Of a stretch of DNA of 64,000 nucleotides, positions 1 to 8,992 are shown one piece after another. Each line of letters opens with the position of its first letter. Position 1 is the first letter of the stretch. Made by a program: the position numbers and the translations under genes. The stretch is from Bacteroidota bacterium (GTDB lineage: Bacteria > Bacteroidota > Bacteroidia > B-17B0 > Aurantibacillaceae), in NCBI GenBank assembly GCA_021155905.1, contig JAJNBG010000015.1, forward strand, positions 1-64,000, in the 5' to 3' direction. The notes under the pieces were generated by a model, which saw nothing but the letters and a program-made list of their open reading frames with translations, did not search any database and was not told the origin of the DNA.

Positions 1-1
1 T

Positions 2-1669
2 ATGGGAGGCGGTAAAGAAACACCAAGGCAGAAAATGATCGGTATGATGTACCTCGTATTGACGGCGCTTTTGGCAATGAACGTATCAAAACAAATTTTA
101 CACGGTTATGTGGCAGTAAACGAAAGTATCGAGAAGGCAAAGGAAAATATGCACGAAAATAATGAGCGTCTTTTCAAAGCCTTTGAAGATATGGCAGGTA
201 ATACTGCAGCCGCAAAACCTTATCTGGAAAAAGCTATTCTAGCCCAGAAAGAGATCATGGAAGTTTACAAATACATTGGTGTTGTAAAAACTAAAGTGAT
301 TGCTTTTACTGAAAAGAAAGATGAGAAAACAGCTGATACCATGCGTCTTGAGATGATGGAGAAAACCGGACAGATTGATAATTATGATGCACCAAGTGGA
401 TTTTTAATTGGTTCGGAAGCGGCGTCACCAAAAACAGGTGAATTTACTGCAAGTGAATTGAAAGGAAAATTAAAAGGCTTATATGATCATTTAATTGGAA
501 TTGTGGATGGTATGCAAAAAGACCCTAAAATTAAATTGCCACAGGATGATTATGATGCTTTGAAAAAGAAATTGAAATCTATTGAACCGGATGAAACACC
601 TTTCATGGAAGGTAATGTGAAATTTGGCTGGGAAGCAAAAAACTTTTACCATTTACCTGAAGCGGCTGTTGTTACTACTTTAAACAAAATGCAGGCTGAT
701 TTAAAAAACGTAGAGGCTGATATCTTACAGGTATTCTCCGGTGCAAGTGGTAAATTAGCCATTAAATTTGACGCCATCAAAGCGCGTGTTGTTGCTCCGT
801 CTTCTTATATTCAGGCAGGCCAACCGTATATGGCGGATATCTTCTTAGCAGCGTCTTCTTCTAAATTAGCAGCAGGTGATATGGAAATTATCATTGGTGT
901 GGATTCTGCAGCGGCGGCGAATGGTGCTAAAGGCACTTTGGTTCCTATCGTATCAGGTGAAGGTAAATATGAAGTTGGAACCGGTGGCGAAGGCGACCAG
1001 GAATACAAGGGTGTTATCAAATACAAAAACCCTGATGGAACTTTTAAATATTATCCTTTCCAGCAGTCATACAAAGTAGCTAAATCAGCTGCAACTGTTT
1101 CTGCTGATCAGATGAATGTATTCTATGCAGGTGTTCCGAATCCTGTAACTGCTGCAGCTGCTGGTATTTCTCCTGCGGACATCAGTGTAAGTGCAACCGG
1201 TGCAGGTGTAAAAGTTGCAGGTAAAGGAAATGGTAAATACGAATTTACTTTTACCGGTACCGGTGAATGTATGGTTTCTGTTTCTGCTAAAACAAAAGAT
1301 GGTGTTAAGTCTCAGGGACCTCCTATTAAATTCCGTGTGAAGCCTTTACCAAAACCTGAATTGAAATTAGGTGGTAAGTTCGCTCCTCAGGAATTAAAGA
1401 AAGGTGAACTTTCTTTAGTAAGTGGTTTAGGAGCCGGAGCAAACGGATTTGATTTCCAGGCGAACTATGTGGTGCAGTCATGGGAAGTTGTTGGTAAAGC
1501 TAATGGTAAATTACAATCATCTCAAGGTAACGGTAACAATTTAGACGCAATGGGTAAACAGGTATTGGCAAAAGCTGATGTTGGTTCAAAAGTTTATATT
1601 GATGCGAAGATTAAAGGACCGGATGGAAAAATAACTTCCGTGACTTGTGCAATTAAAGTTGCTCGATAA
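2..1669 (+). CDS. gldM: gliding motility / type IX secretion motor protein GldM
   Basis: GldM (PorM) pairs with GldL to form the inner-membrane proton-driven motor that powers type IX secretion and gliding; its long periplasmic part reaches the GldK/GldN ring. The 555-residue product begins with the family's short cytoplasmic end (GGGKETPRQKM), followed by one membrane helix at about residues 12-34 and then a periplasmic region. The central and C-terminal parts are rich in beta-type Gly/Ala/Val sequence, as in the D2-D4 domains. The ATG at position 2 fits the family's usual start, so the gene is probably complete although it touches the window edge. gldN follows after 15 bp. gldK and gldL would be expected just upstream, outside the window. 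Confidence 0.95.
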   Translation: MGGGKETPRQKMIGMMYLVLTALLAMNVSKQILHGYVAVNESIEKAKENMHENNERLFKAFEDMAGNTAAAKPYLEKAILAQKEIMEVYKYIGVVKTKVIAFTEKKDEKTADTMRLEMMEKTGQIDNYDAPSGFLIGSEAASPKTGEFTASELKGKLKGLYDHLIGIVDGMQKDPKIKLPQDDYDALKKKLKSIEPDETPFMEGNVKFGWEAKNFYHLPEAAVVTTLNKMQADLKNVEADILQVFSGASGKLAIKFDAIKARVVAPSSYIQAGQPYMADIFLAASSSKLAAGDMEIIIGVDSAAAANGAKGTLVPIVSGEGKYEVGTGGEGDQEYKGVIKYKNPDGTFKYYPFQQSYKVAKSAATVSADQMNVFYAGVPNPVTAAAAGISPADISVSATGAGVKVAGKGNGKYEFTFTGTGECMVSVSAKTKDGVKSQGPPIKFRVKPLPKPELKLGGKFAPQELKKGELSLVSGLGAGANGFDFQANYVVQSWEVVGKANGKLQSSQGNGNNLDAMGKQVLAKADVGSKVYIDAKIKGPDGKITSVTCAIKVAR

Positions 1670-1684
1670 AAACAAAAATAAAAA

Positions 1685-2554
1685 ATGGGTATTATGATAA
1701 ATTTCAAACATGTTTTATTATTAGCTATTTTATATACAGTAGCTCTTAAAGTAAATGCTCAACAAGGTGTTTTCCAACCGGGCGATTATAGAGATGGAAT
1801 TTATGACAAGGAAAACTCTACAAACAGACGTTTTATTCCTTATACTCACCTTCGAGAAGGTGATGTAAACTGGGAGAAACGTGTTTGGAGAAGACTGGAT
1901 ATGCGTGAAAAGCAAAATCACCAGTTATATTACCCTGTTACCCAGGTAACAAGCAGGATTTCTTTAATGCAGGTAATCTCTAAATATATATTAGCAGGAC
2001 AAATCATTGCTTTTAAAGATGAGGAGTTTTTGGAGCCAATGGAATTATCTAATATCCGTGATAAGATGGTGATTCGTGAGGATTCTGCTGACGTGGAAGA
2101 GTACGATGCGAATGGAAATGCTTACATGGTGAAAAAACCGGGAGCTATTGATTCTACATGGACATTCGAATTTTTCTCATCTTTAGAATTGAAAGAAGAC
2201 TGGTTCTTTGACAAACAAAAGTCAGTTTTGGAAGTGAGAATTTTAGCTATGGGCTTTAATGTAATTAATCCAAAGAAACCGGATTTAGGGGAGTTTAATT
2301 TGTTTTATACATATTTTCCTGCTTGCCGTCCTTTCTTCGCGAAACATGAAGTGTATAATGCTAAAAATGATTCTGAGCGCAGAACATTTGAAGACATATT
2401 CTGGAAGCGTCAGTTTACATCGACAGCGATCAAAGAAACTAACGTGTATGACAGATCAATTGACCGTTATTCAAAAGGAATCGACGCCTTATTAGAATCT
2501 GATCGCATTAAAAACGACATTTTCAAATGGGAACATGATTTATGGCATTTCTAA
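1685..2554 (+). CDS. gldN: gliding motility / type IX secretion ring protein GldN
   Basis: GldN (PorN) is the periplasmic protein that forms a ring with the lipoprotein GldK and contacts GldM in the type IX secretion system. The 289-residue product has a signal peptide (hydrophobic stretch at about residues 8-22, likely cleavage after NAQ) and a Trp/Tyr/Arg-rich body containing WEKRVWRRLDMREKQN, characteristic of the family. A second in-frame ATG at 1694 (MINFK) would give a more conventional signal peptide and may be the true start. The gene lies 15 bp after gldM and is followed by a strong terminator, so the two form the end of an operon. Confidence 0.93.
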   Translation: MGIMINFKHVLLLAILYTVALKVNAQQGVFQPGDYRDGIYDKENSTNRRFIPYTHLREGDVNWEKRVWRRLDMREKQNHQLYYPVTQVTSRISLMQVISKYILAGQIIAFKDEEFLEPMELSNIRDKMVIREDSADVEEYDANGNAYMVKKPGAIDSTWTFEFFSSLELKEDWFFDKQKSVLEVRILAMGFNVINPKKPDLGEFNLFYTYFPACRPFFAKHEVYNAKNDSERRTFEDIFWKRQFTSTAIKETNVYDRSIDRYSKGIDALLESDRIKNDIFKWEHDLWHF

Positions 2555-2572
2555 TTGCCTGTTGTGAAATTG

Positions 2573-2608
2573 AAAAACCTTCCGCCAATTGTCGGAAGGT
2601 TTTTTTTT
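2573..2608 (+). terminator. intrinsic terminator after gldN
   Basis: A 7-bp GC-rich stem (CCTTCCG 2578-2584 with CGGAAGG 2593-2599) is extended by A:T pairs and followed by a run of nine T. It lies 20 bp after gldN. An A-run on the other side means it could also stop the convergent UbiD-type gene. Confidence 0.85.
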
Positions 2609-2619
2609 GATCCTAGTTT

Positions 2620-4455
2620 TTATTTGATGGAACTCAAACTACCACCCTTTTCAAATAGTTTATCGACGCGCTTTTCAATGTCTGGATTTCTTTCCAACAC
2701 GGGGGCGTGATGTGGTTTAATCCGTGCGTCAATGATCATATTGTCACAACCAAAATGTTTGAACTGTGTAAAAGAGTTAATACCATATACATCGTGGCTT
2801 GGGTTGGAACGGGTGAACGTTATCCAAAGCCAGTTGTTTAAAGTTGCAGCGGTAAATGAAGAATCATCCACTAACACGATTAAAGGAAAACCGTTTAGGT
2901 CGATTTGTTTTTGTTTTATTTCTTCGTTAAAGTTTTTGAATTCCTCCTGCGCTTTTTCATAGCTTTCAAATTTGGAGCTTTGAAAAACAAGTACGCCGGG
3001 CAGAGCAATCTGTGGATAAAAAAATGTTTTTAACTCCTTTAATGACAAATTAAGTTCTTTCGCTAATGTTCTGACTTTATCGCCATAGGCGGCAACTACT
3101 AACTTGCTTCCGCTGTTTAAACCGGTACCGCTATAATCGAGGGTATCTATACTGGTGTTGGTGTAAAAATGTAGATCGCGTTTTAGATCAATACGCTCCA
3201 ATATATACTGATAAAATTCAGCCTCCTTATGTGTTGAAAGTTTGTTTGTGTCATCCGCCGTGATGAATAAATATTTTGCCAGGCTTAGTTGTCCTTTTCC
3301 TAAAATGTGATTGGCAATCGTTAACAGCTCCGCCGGTTGCTTGGTTTGATTATAAGGTGTATAACGTTCACTTCCTATTGCCAATAATAAGGGATGAACA
3401 CCGGCAGCGTCTACCGCATGCACTTCTTTCACACCTGGCAGTTCATGCTTAATCGCGTTCCCTGTGAGTTCATGAATGATCTGCCCGAAGCTGGTGTCTT
3501 CCTGCGGTGGTCTCCCAACGACTGTAAAAGGCCAGATGGCACCCTCCCGGTGATATACTTTGTGAACCCGCATTAACGGGAAATCATGTTTTAAACTATA
3601 ATAACCTAAATGGTCACCAAAGGGACCTTCAGGTTTATTTTCATTGGGGTAAACTTCCCCCGTAATGACAAAATCGGCATCCGTACTCACGCAAAAACCG
3701 TCCTGGTATGCGTATCTGAATCTTCGGTTGCCTAATGCCCCGGCAAAGGTCATTTCACTTAATCCTTCCGGCAAAGGCATTACAGCCGCCACCGCATGAC
3801 TTGGTGGCCCGCCAATAAACACCGATACCTTTAATGGTTTGCCGGCTTTATTGGCTTTACTTTGATGAACGCCAATACCGCGGTGTAATTGATAGTGCAA
3901 TCCTATTTCTTTATTTAACAGATAATCGTTTCCGTTCAATTGAATCCGGTACATGCCCAAATTGGAATTCATAATGCCGGGTTTATCTATGTCTTCACTG
4001 TATACCTGGGGAAGAGTCACAAAAGCACCACCATCCATCGGCCAGTGTTTAATGAGAGGTAATTGATCAATGGTTGTTTCTTTAAATAAAACAGGTTTTG
4101 ACAATGGATTTTTTAAAGGTAAGGCGGAAAGTGCTGCCATTGAAACACCGGCATATTTAAAAGGATTTTTAAAAGCTTTAACAGGATTATTTTTTATTTC
4201 AATAAGGTCCTGGATTTTAGAAAACGTATCCCTGAAAATAAATTTACTACGTTCTAAAGTGCCATATATATTAGAAGCACATTGAAACTGAGTTCCTTTT
4301 ACATTTTCATAAAGTAAAGCCGGGCCGCCCATTTCATAAACGCGCAAATGAATAGCTGCCATTTCCAGATTAGGATCAACTTCTTCCTTTATCCGGATGA
4401 GGTGGTTGTTTTTTTCCAGATCATCCAGGCAGTCCTTTAAACTTTTGTATCCCAT
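2620..4455 (-). CDS. UbiD family prenylated-FMN decarboxylase
   Basis: UbiD-family enzymes remove the aromatic or enoic carboxyl group of their substrate using prenylated FMN made by UbiX. In Bacteroidota this 600-residue form is usually assigned to menaquinone synthesis, but no menaquinone gene lies nearby. The 611-residue product shows the family's NSNLGMYR segment (163-170, with the cofactor-binding Arg) and the signature PEGPFGDHLGYYS (275-287), whose acidic residues belong to the catalytic Glu/Arg set. FIGGPPSHAVAAVMPLPEG lies around 213-231. The length fits the long menaquinone-type subgroup. It is transcribed convergently to gldN and is monocistronic. The substrate is inferred only from family. 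Confidence 0.88.
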   Translation of the reverse strand: MGYKSLKDCLDDLEKNNHLIRIKEEVDPNLEMAAIHLRVYEMGGPALLYENVKGTQFQCASNIYGTLERSKFIFRDTFSKIQDLIEIKNNPVKAFKNPFKYAGVSMAALSALPLKNPLSKPVLFKETTIDQLPLIKHWPMDGGAFVTLPQVYSEDIDKPGIMNSNLGMYRIQLNGNDYLLNKEIGLHYQLHRGIGVHQSKANKAGKPLKVSVFIGGPPSHAVAAVMPLPEGLSEMTFAGALGNRRFRYAYQDGFCVSTDADFVITGEVYPNENKPEGPFGDHLGYYSLKHDFPLMRVHKVYHREGAIWPFTVVGRPPQEDTSFGQIIHELTGNAIKHELPGVKEVHAVDAAGVHPLLLAIGSERYTPYNQTKQPAELLTIANHILGKGQLSLAKYLFITADDTNKLSTHKEAEFYQYILERIDLKRDLHFYTNTSIDTLDYSGTGLNSGSKLVVAAYGDKVRTLAKELNLSLKELKTFFYPQIALPGVLVFQSSKFESYEKAQEEFKNFNEEIKQKQIDLNGFPLIVLVDDSSFTAATLNNWLWITFTRSNPSHDVYGINSFTQFKHFGCDNMIIDARIKPHHAPVLERNPDIEKRVDKLFEKGGSLSSIK

Positions 4456-4495
4456 ACTTTAACTCATTAAATGCGGGGCTAAAGATACAAAATAA

Positions 4496-5917
4496 TTATG
4501 CTTTATTGATGGAAGTAACGATCCAGTCGAATTCAGGAGTGTTGATTTTCTGGTTACAATAACTACATGAGGTACTGGTTGAATCTTTGTGCGGAGCACC
4601 GCAGTGAGAACATTCGTAACTCCAGAGTTTACTTTTAGTGTGAGCTTTTCCTTCTTTTCTGCTCAGGGTAATTTCGCCCCAGCGTGTTTCAATATCATCA
4701 TCCAGTTTTTTTACTTTGTTATTGGCAAGTCGCACGCGTTGCGAGGTATACACCACGGTAAAGTTCATATGGTACATTTGCTTTTCAAAAACGCAATCAG
4801 AAAAAGTCACACGGTTCACATACATCCGGTTGTAAATGTAGGGTTCATCACTTTCTTTTTGTAATTCTGCTACAACTTCATCGGTTCCGAAACGGTTAAA
4901 ATACTCCGGTTTATTCCAGGCAGAGGCAAACAAATAATGAATAAACGCATTGGCGGCCTTGTCTTCCATCGTTTGGGTACAAACGTCTTCATTATTCCTG
5001 AGTGTGAGTAAATGTTCTTCATTCGGATCATAATCAATATCATCTTCATAATCGTCTTCTTGAGTAATTTCTGATAGAACCCAGTCATAATCGCCGAGAT
5101 AAGTAATAGTTTCGCAGGACGGACATTTACTCACCTCACCGCCGTTTTTATTCAGTTCATTTCCGCAGTTAGGGCAGGAATTATCGCTATAAAGGTTTTT
5201 ATCAATGGCACCCGATTTTTTAATGAAAGTCCAGTATTCCATGGCATGTTCGGCAATATAATTTTCATTTAACTCAGGCAGTTTCTCTGAAATAAACTGG
5301 TCATTCATTTTAAAGTAGATGGCAACTGTCAGGATACTATAATTCCCTTCAATAGCAGCTTTTACAAATTCGGTTTTTGTTATAGAAATGTTTGATAAAC
5401 GATTTGTCTGTCCCAGTTGCTTCATCATATCAAACTGCAAGCAGAACCGCTGGTATACGCCATCACTGATCCAGTTTCTGACTTTAGAAAGATCCTGTTC
5501 CTGCCAGGCATTTTGTATTGCCAGGAATGCTGTTTTTACTTTTGTTTTAAAAGCATCTTTATCAAAACCGGGGTTGGCTTTTGTAAACGCTTCCGTAATG
5601 ACAGGACCTGAATTTTGCTTCCGGGATTTATTTTCGGAAAGCTCCGGGTGCTTCTTTGAATAAATAATTGCTTTAGTAATGACAATAATGAAAAAGAGTA
5701 CAACGCAGATCACGATCCCTACGACGATTTTCACAACCCAGGGAGGCGCCTGAGTTCCGTGTCCCGACGAACGATGTGAAGAAGAGGAATGGGAAGAGGA
5801 GTGAGAGGAAGATGAGCTTGAATGACTGCTTCCACCACCGCCTCCGCCTGCGCGGGAAAATGCCTGTGTTGAATAAATCAGGAAAGCGAACAAAAACATT
5901 TTAAGAATCAATTTCAT
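4496..5917 (-). CDS. TIM44-like membrane protein with two zinc ribbons
   Basis: A 473-residue protein with a signal-like N-terminus (1-20), a Gly/Ser/His-rich low-complexity stretch (about 24-54), a membrane helix at about 60-84, and then a region resembling the TIM44-like fold (about 115-240). A zinc ribbon follows (CPNC 248-251, CPSC 265-268), then a second TIM44-like stretch (about 315-430) and a second zinc ribbon (CSHC 436-439, CSYC 451-454). TIM44-like domains bind membranes or proteins; the bacterial function is unknown. The duplicated order (domain, ribbon, domain, ribbon) suggests internal duplication. The gene stands alone, 40 bp upstream of the UbiD gene on the same strand, and could be co-transcribed with it. 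Confidence 0.7.
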   Translation of the reverse strand: MKLILKMFLFAFLIYSTQAFSRAGGGGGGSSHSSSSSSHSSSHSSSSHRSSGHGTQAPPWVVKIVVGIVICVVLFFIIVITKAIIYSKKHPELSENKSRKQNSGPVITEAFTKANPGFDKDAFKTKVKTAFLAIQNAWQEQDLSKVRNWISDGVYQRFCLQFDMMKQLGQTNRLSNISITKTEFVKAAIEGNYSILTVAIYFKMNDQFISEKLPELNENYIAEHAMEYWTFIKKSGAIDKNLYSDNSCPNCGNELNKNGGEVSKCPSCETITYLGDYDWVLSEITQEDDYEDDIDYDPNEEHLLTLRNNEDVCTQTMEDKAANAFIHYLFASAWNKPEYFNRFGTDEVVAELQKESDEPYIYNRMYVNRVTFSDCVFEKQMYHMNFTVVYTSQRVRLANNKVKKLDDDIETRWGEITLSRKEGKAHTKSKLWSYECSHCGAPHKDSTSTSCSYCNQKINTPEFDWIVTSINKA

Positions 5918-6019
5918 AAGTGATTGTATTTTGAATGTGCGAATGTTGTATTAAAAATAGTAAATATTTGCAATCGTGTAAACATTAATACCGTTATATT
6001 TAATGCTGAAAATAATTTT

Positions 6020-6382
6020 ATGTCAGCATCAGAAAATAAACAAATTGCCTTGAAATGGTTCGCCGCCTTTAACGAACATCACCTGGAAAATTTATTATCC
6101 TTATATCATGAAAACGCCCAACATTACAGCCCAAAATTGAAAGTCAGGCAACCTGAGACAGAGGGGCTGATCAAAGGTAAAGCTGCTTTGCGTTCCTGGT
6201 GGCAGGATGCTTTTGACCGTTTGCCATCTTTAAGATATGAAGTGATTAAATTGACGGCTGATGAGGAGCAGGTGTTCATGGAATACATCCGTCATGTGGA
6301 TGGAGAAACTGATTTATCAGTGGGTGAAGTGCTGCAGATTGAAAACGGATTAATCGTTTTTTCACGCGTTTACCATGGTTAA
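6020..6382 (+). CDS. SnoaL-like (NTF2 fold) protein
   Basis: A 120-residue protein starting MSASENKQIALKWFAAFNEH, the usual opening of SnoaL/NTF2-like proteins: an alpha helix followed by LLSLYHENAQHYSP and later ALRSWWQDAFDRLPSLRYEV. The family includes small polyketide cyclases, isomerases and many proteins of unknown role, so no substrate can be named. The open frame extends upstream to 5924, but that part (Cys/Asn/Ile-rich, no family similarity) is untranslated leader; the ATG at 6020 is the family-like start. It is divergent from the TIM44-like gene. A TATATTTA box at 5995-6002 is a poor match to a Bacteroidota -7 element and would give a very short leader. Confidence 0.75.
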   Translation: MSASENKQIALKWFAAFNEHHLENLLSLYHENAQHYSPKLKVRQPETEGLIKGKAALRSWWQDAFDRLPSLRYEVIKLTADEEQVFMEYIRHVDGETDLSVGEVLQIENGLIVFSRVYHG

Positions 6383-6440
6383 TAAATTAACAGCTATTAA
6401 CTAGCTAAAAAAAAATGATTTCTGTACCTTAGACTTTGTC

Positions 6441-7706
6441 ATGAAAAAACTATTTCTTCTTCCATTATTCTTCTTAATAACAATCCACTGCTTTGGAAGT
6501 TATATTTTAATCCCAATGGATGAAACACAGAAGAATCATTTAAAAGCATATGGAATTGCCTATTGGGCGTTAAAAGGGGAACTGGAGATTCAATGGTTGA
6601 CTAATTATCGCGGAGGAAGTTTTTTAATTCCCAACTCTAAACCGGTAACTTCAGAATGCACGATCCGCGGCATTAGTTATGAAATTATTTCTGATGCTCA
6701 GTCGAACGGGGTTCTTGCTGAAATTGCAAATCCTGAAGTAAATCAAGATGCAATAAAATTGGAGAAGGCACCCAGGATCGCGGTGTATTCTCCAAAAATT
6801 AAACAGCCCTGGGATGATGCGGTAACTATGGTTTTAAAGTACGCGGAAATTCCCTACGATGTGGTTTATGATGAAGAGATTTTAAGCGATAAGTTAGCCG
6901 ACTACGATTGGTTGCATTTGCACCATGAAGATTTTACCGGCCAGTACGGGCGATTTTACGCAGGTTTTCATCAGGCCGCCTGGTATCAAACCGAAGTAAA
7001 AGACAATGAAGAAAGAGCAAAAAAATTGGGTTTTTCTAAAGTTTCTCAGTTGAAATTAGCAGTTGCCAAAAAGATCAACGACTATGTGTTTACCGGTGGA
7101 TTTTTGTTTGCGATGTGCAGCGCGACGGACAGTTACGATATTGCCCTGGCTTCGGAAGGAATTGATATTTGCGAAACCATGTTTGATCATGACCCGGCTG
7201 ATCCTGCGATGAATAAAAAGATCAATTATGAAAAGGGATATGCTTTCGAAAAATACCAGTTAAGTACAAATCCTTACGAGTATGAATTTTCTACGATTGA
7301 TGCGACCACTCCAAGAAGGCAGTATGGCATGAACAAGGATAATGATGTATTCACCTTATTTGAATTTTCAGCGAAATGGGACCCGGTTCCAACAATGCTG
7401 TGTCAGAATCATGAGCAAACGATTAAAGGCTTTTATGGGCAGACCACAGCTTTTACAAAGACCTACATCAAAAAAAACATTTTAATCCTCGGAGAAGCCA
7501 AGGCATACAATGAAGCACGTTACATTCATGGTGATCACGGAAAAGGCACCTGGACATTTTATGGCGGGCATGATCCTGAGGATTATGAGCATAGAGTAGA
7601 GGACCCGCCAACCGATTTGAGTTTACATCCGAATTCTCCTGGTTACAGATTGATCTTAAATAACATTCTGTTCCCTGCCGCTAAAAAGAAAAAACAAAAG
7701 ACTTAG
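6441..7706 (+). CDS. conserved secreted Bacteroidota protein (often labelled asparagine synthetase B)
   Basis: A 421-residue protein with a signal peptide (about 1-19, MKKLFLLPLFF) followed by SYILIPMDETQKNHLKAYG, the conserved start of a Bacteroidota family that, as I recall, databases often call 'asparagine synthetase B'. I see neither an N-terminal catalytic Cys of a glutaminase domain nor an SGGxD pyrophosphatase loop, so that name is not supported here. The middle has PRIAVYSPKIKQPWDDAV and LHLHHEDFTGQYG, and the C-terminal part has TWTFYGGHDPEDY. The export signal places it in the periplasm or beyond. The GHDPED and HHEDFTG segments suggest a possible metal- or sugar-binding fold, but the function is unknown. 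It is monocistronic, 58 bp after the SnoaL-like gene. Confidence 0.75.
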   Translation: MKKLFLLPLFFLITIHCFGSYILIPMDETQKNHLKAYGIAYWALKGELEIQWLTNYRGGSFLIPNSKPVTSECTIRGISYEIISDAQSNGVLAEIANPEVNQDAIKLEKAPRIAVYSPKIKQPWDDAVTMVLKYAEIPYDVVYDEEILSDKLADYDWLHLHHEDFTGQYGRFYAGFHQAAWYQTEVKDNEERAKKLGFSKVSQLKLAVAKKINDYVFTGGFLFAMCSATDSYDIALASEGIDICETMFDHDPADPAMNKKINYEKGYAFEKYQLSTNPYEYEFSTIDATTPRRQYGMNKDNDVFTLFEFSAKWDPVPTMLCQNHEQTIKGFYGQTTAFTKTYIKKNILILGEAKAYNEARYIHGDHGKGTWTFYGGHDPEDYEHRVEDPPTDLSLHPNSPGYRLILNNILFPAAKKKKQKT

Positions 7707-7726
7707 TATTTGTTTGTTAAAAATTT

Positions 7727-7821
7727 GGGCGTGACCCTCCTATCGTCGGGTCGGGCTTTTCGCTTCAATCTTTTACTTCACTCCGTTTCGTAAAGGATTT
7801 CTCGCTACAATCCCTCACGCG
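7727..7821. repeat. structured intergenic element, three nested hairpins
   Basis: A roughly 95-bp GC-richer block between the 6441-7706 gene and lysA. The outer arms are GCGTGA (7729-7734) and TCACGC (7815-7820). Inside are GACCC/GGGTC (7733-7737 with 7748-7752) and AATCTTTTAC/GTAAAGGATT (7767-7776 with 7790-7799, one G:T pair). The layout recalls dispersed intergenic elements I remember from other Bacteroidota genomes; no second copy was found in this window. It could act as a 3' structure for either flanking transcript. Confidence 0.45.
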
Positions 7822-7829
7822 AAAAATTA

Positions 7830-8981
7830 TCACTCACTAAAATAACTTCTCACGTCGTCCCGCAGATTATAACGACTAGCCATTACTTCACCGTAGGCGC
7901 CAGCGCTACGAATGGCAATGATATCACCACGTTTTGTTTCAGGTAATTCTACAGCTTTTCCAAAACAATCACTGCTTTCACAAATAGGCCCAACAACATC
8001 GTATTTAATCGTCGAAGTAGAAGAAGAGGAAATATTTTCGATTTTATGGTAGGCCTGGTACAAAGCAGGTCGGATTAACTCCGTCATTCCGGCATCCAGT
8101 ATTGCGAAATTTGTATTGATACCGTTCTTGATATAGAGCACTCTACTGATCAGGTTTCCGCATTGCCCCACGATAGCTCGTCCTAACTCAAAATGTAATT
8201 CCTGATTTTTTCGAAGTTCCATAAAATCATGAAACACTTTAAAGTAAGTCGCAAAGTCGAGGATGTTTTCTTTATCCGGTTCCTGGTAATTAATGCCAAT
8301 ACCACCGCCAACATTAATGACGGGAAGGTCATAGCCTCTGTTGAAAAAGAATTGGTTGATTTCGTTGACTTTTAAACATAATTTTTTGAAAGGACCCAGA
8401 TCCGTGATTTGAGAGCCGATATGAAAATGAAGGCCAATCAGTTTCAGGTTTGGCAATGTCTTGAGTTTCCCGATCACTGTTTCAAATTCATAAGGATTGA
8501 TCCCGAATTTGTTTTCTTCTAATCCTGTAGTAATGTATTTGTGTGTGTGTGCATCTACATTAGGATTAATGCGCAAGGCAATAGAAGCAACTTTGTTTTG
8601 TTTGATAGCAAGGTCATTGATCACGTCCAGTTCCTGCATGCTTTCACAGTTAAAGCAAAAGATGTTTTTGTCAAGGGCATAATTAATTTCATCATCGCTT
8701 TTTCCGACACCGGCAAAAACAATTTTTGAAACGTCAAATCCGTTTTCGACAGCACATTTCACTTCGTTGCCGCTCACGCAGTCTGCACCTAAACCGGACC
8801 TCTCAATTTCCTGAATGATCCTTGGATTCGTGTTTGCTTTGAACGCGTAATGCACATGGTAATGATACCTGCTGCTTTCTGCTTTCAGTGAATTTAATGT
8901 TTGCTGAAGCAGTGCTATATCGTAATAATAGAAAGGCGTTTTGTGCTGCGATATATATTTAATGAGTTTTTCTCTAAGCAT
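7830..8981 (-). CDS. lysA: diaminopimelate decarboxylase
   Basis: LysA removes the D-centre carboxyl of meso-diaminopimelate to give lysine, the last step of the pathway, using PLP. The 383-residue product is an alanine-racemase-type barrel with the PLP lysine in YAFKAN (Lys48), the LHFHIGSQI segment, the phosphate-binding NVGGGIGI loop, and a C-terminal CESSDCF motif that supplies an active-site Cys. It ends with the usual GAYGEVMASRYN segment. It lies 11 bp downstream of lysC on the same strand, so feedback-controlled aspartokinase and the terminal decarboxylase are co-transcribed. The length is at the short end for the family, but no domain is missing. Confidence 0.95.
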   Translation of the reverse strand: MLREKLIKYISQHKTPFYYYDIALLQQTLNSLKAESSRYHYHVHYAFKANTNPRIIQEIERSGLGADCVSGNEVKCAVENGFDVSKIVFAGVGKSDDEINYALDKNIFCFNCESMQELDVINDLAIKQNKVASIALRINPNVDAHTHKYITTGLEENKFGINPYEFETVIGKLKTLPNLKLIGLHFHIGSQITDLGPFKKLCLKVNEINQFFFNRGYDLPVINVGGGIGINYQEPDKENILDFATYFKVFHDFMELRKNQELHFELGRAIVGQCGNLISRVLYIKNGINTNFAILDAGMTELIRPALYQAYHKIENISSSSTSTIKYDVVGPICESSDCFGKAVELPETKRGDIIAIRSAGAYGEVMASRYNLRDDVRSYFSE

Positions 8982-8992
8982 AAAATTTTAAA

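Noticed and set aside
5967-6002. Full -33/-7 promoter of the SnoaL-like gene
   Set aside because: TTTG and TATATTTA are 24 bp apart, longer than the usual spacing, and the -7 box lacks the final G.
7830-8981. Truncated lysA because of its short length
   Set aside because: All expected motifs are present from the PLP lysine to the C-terminal segment; it is only at the short end of the normal range.
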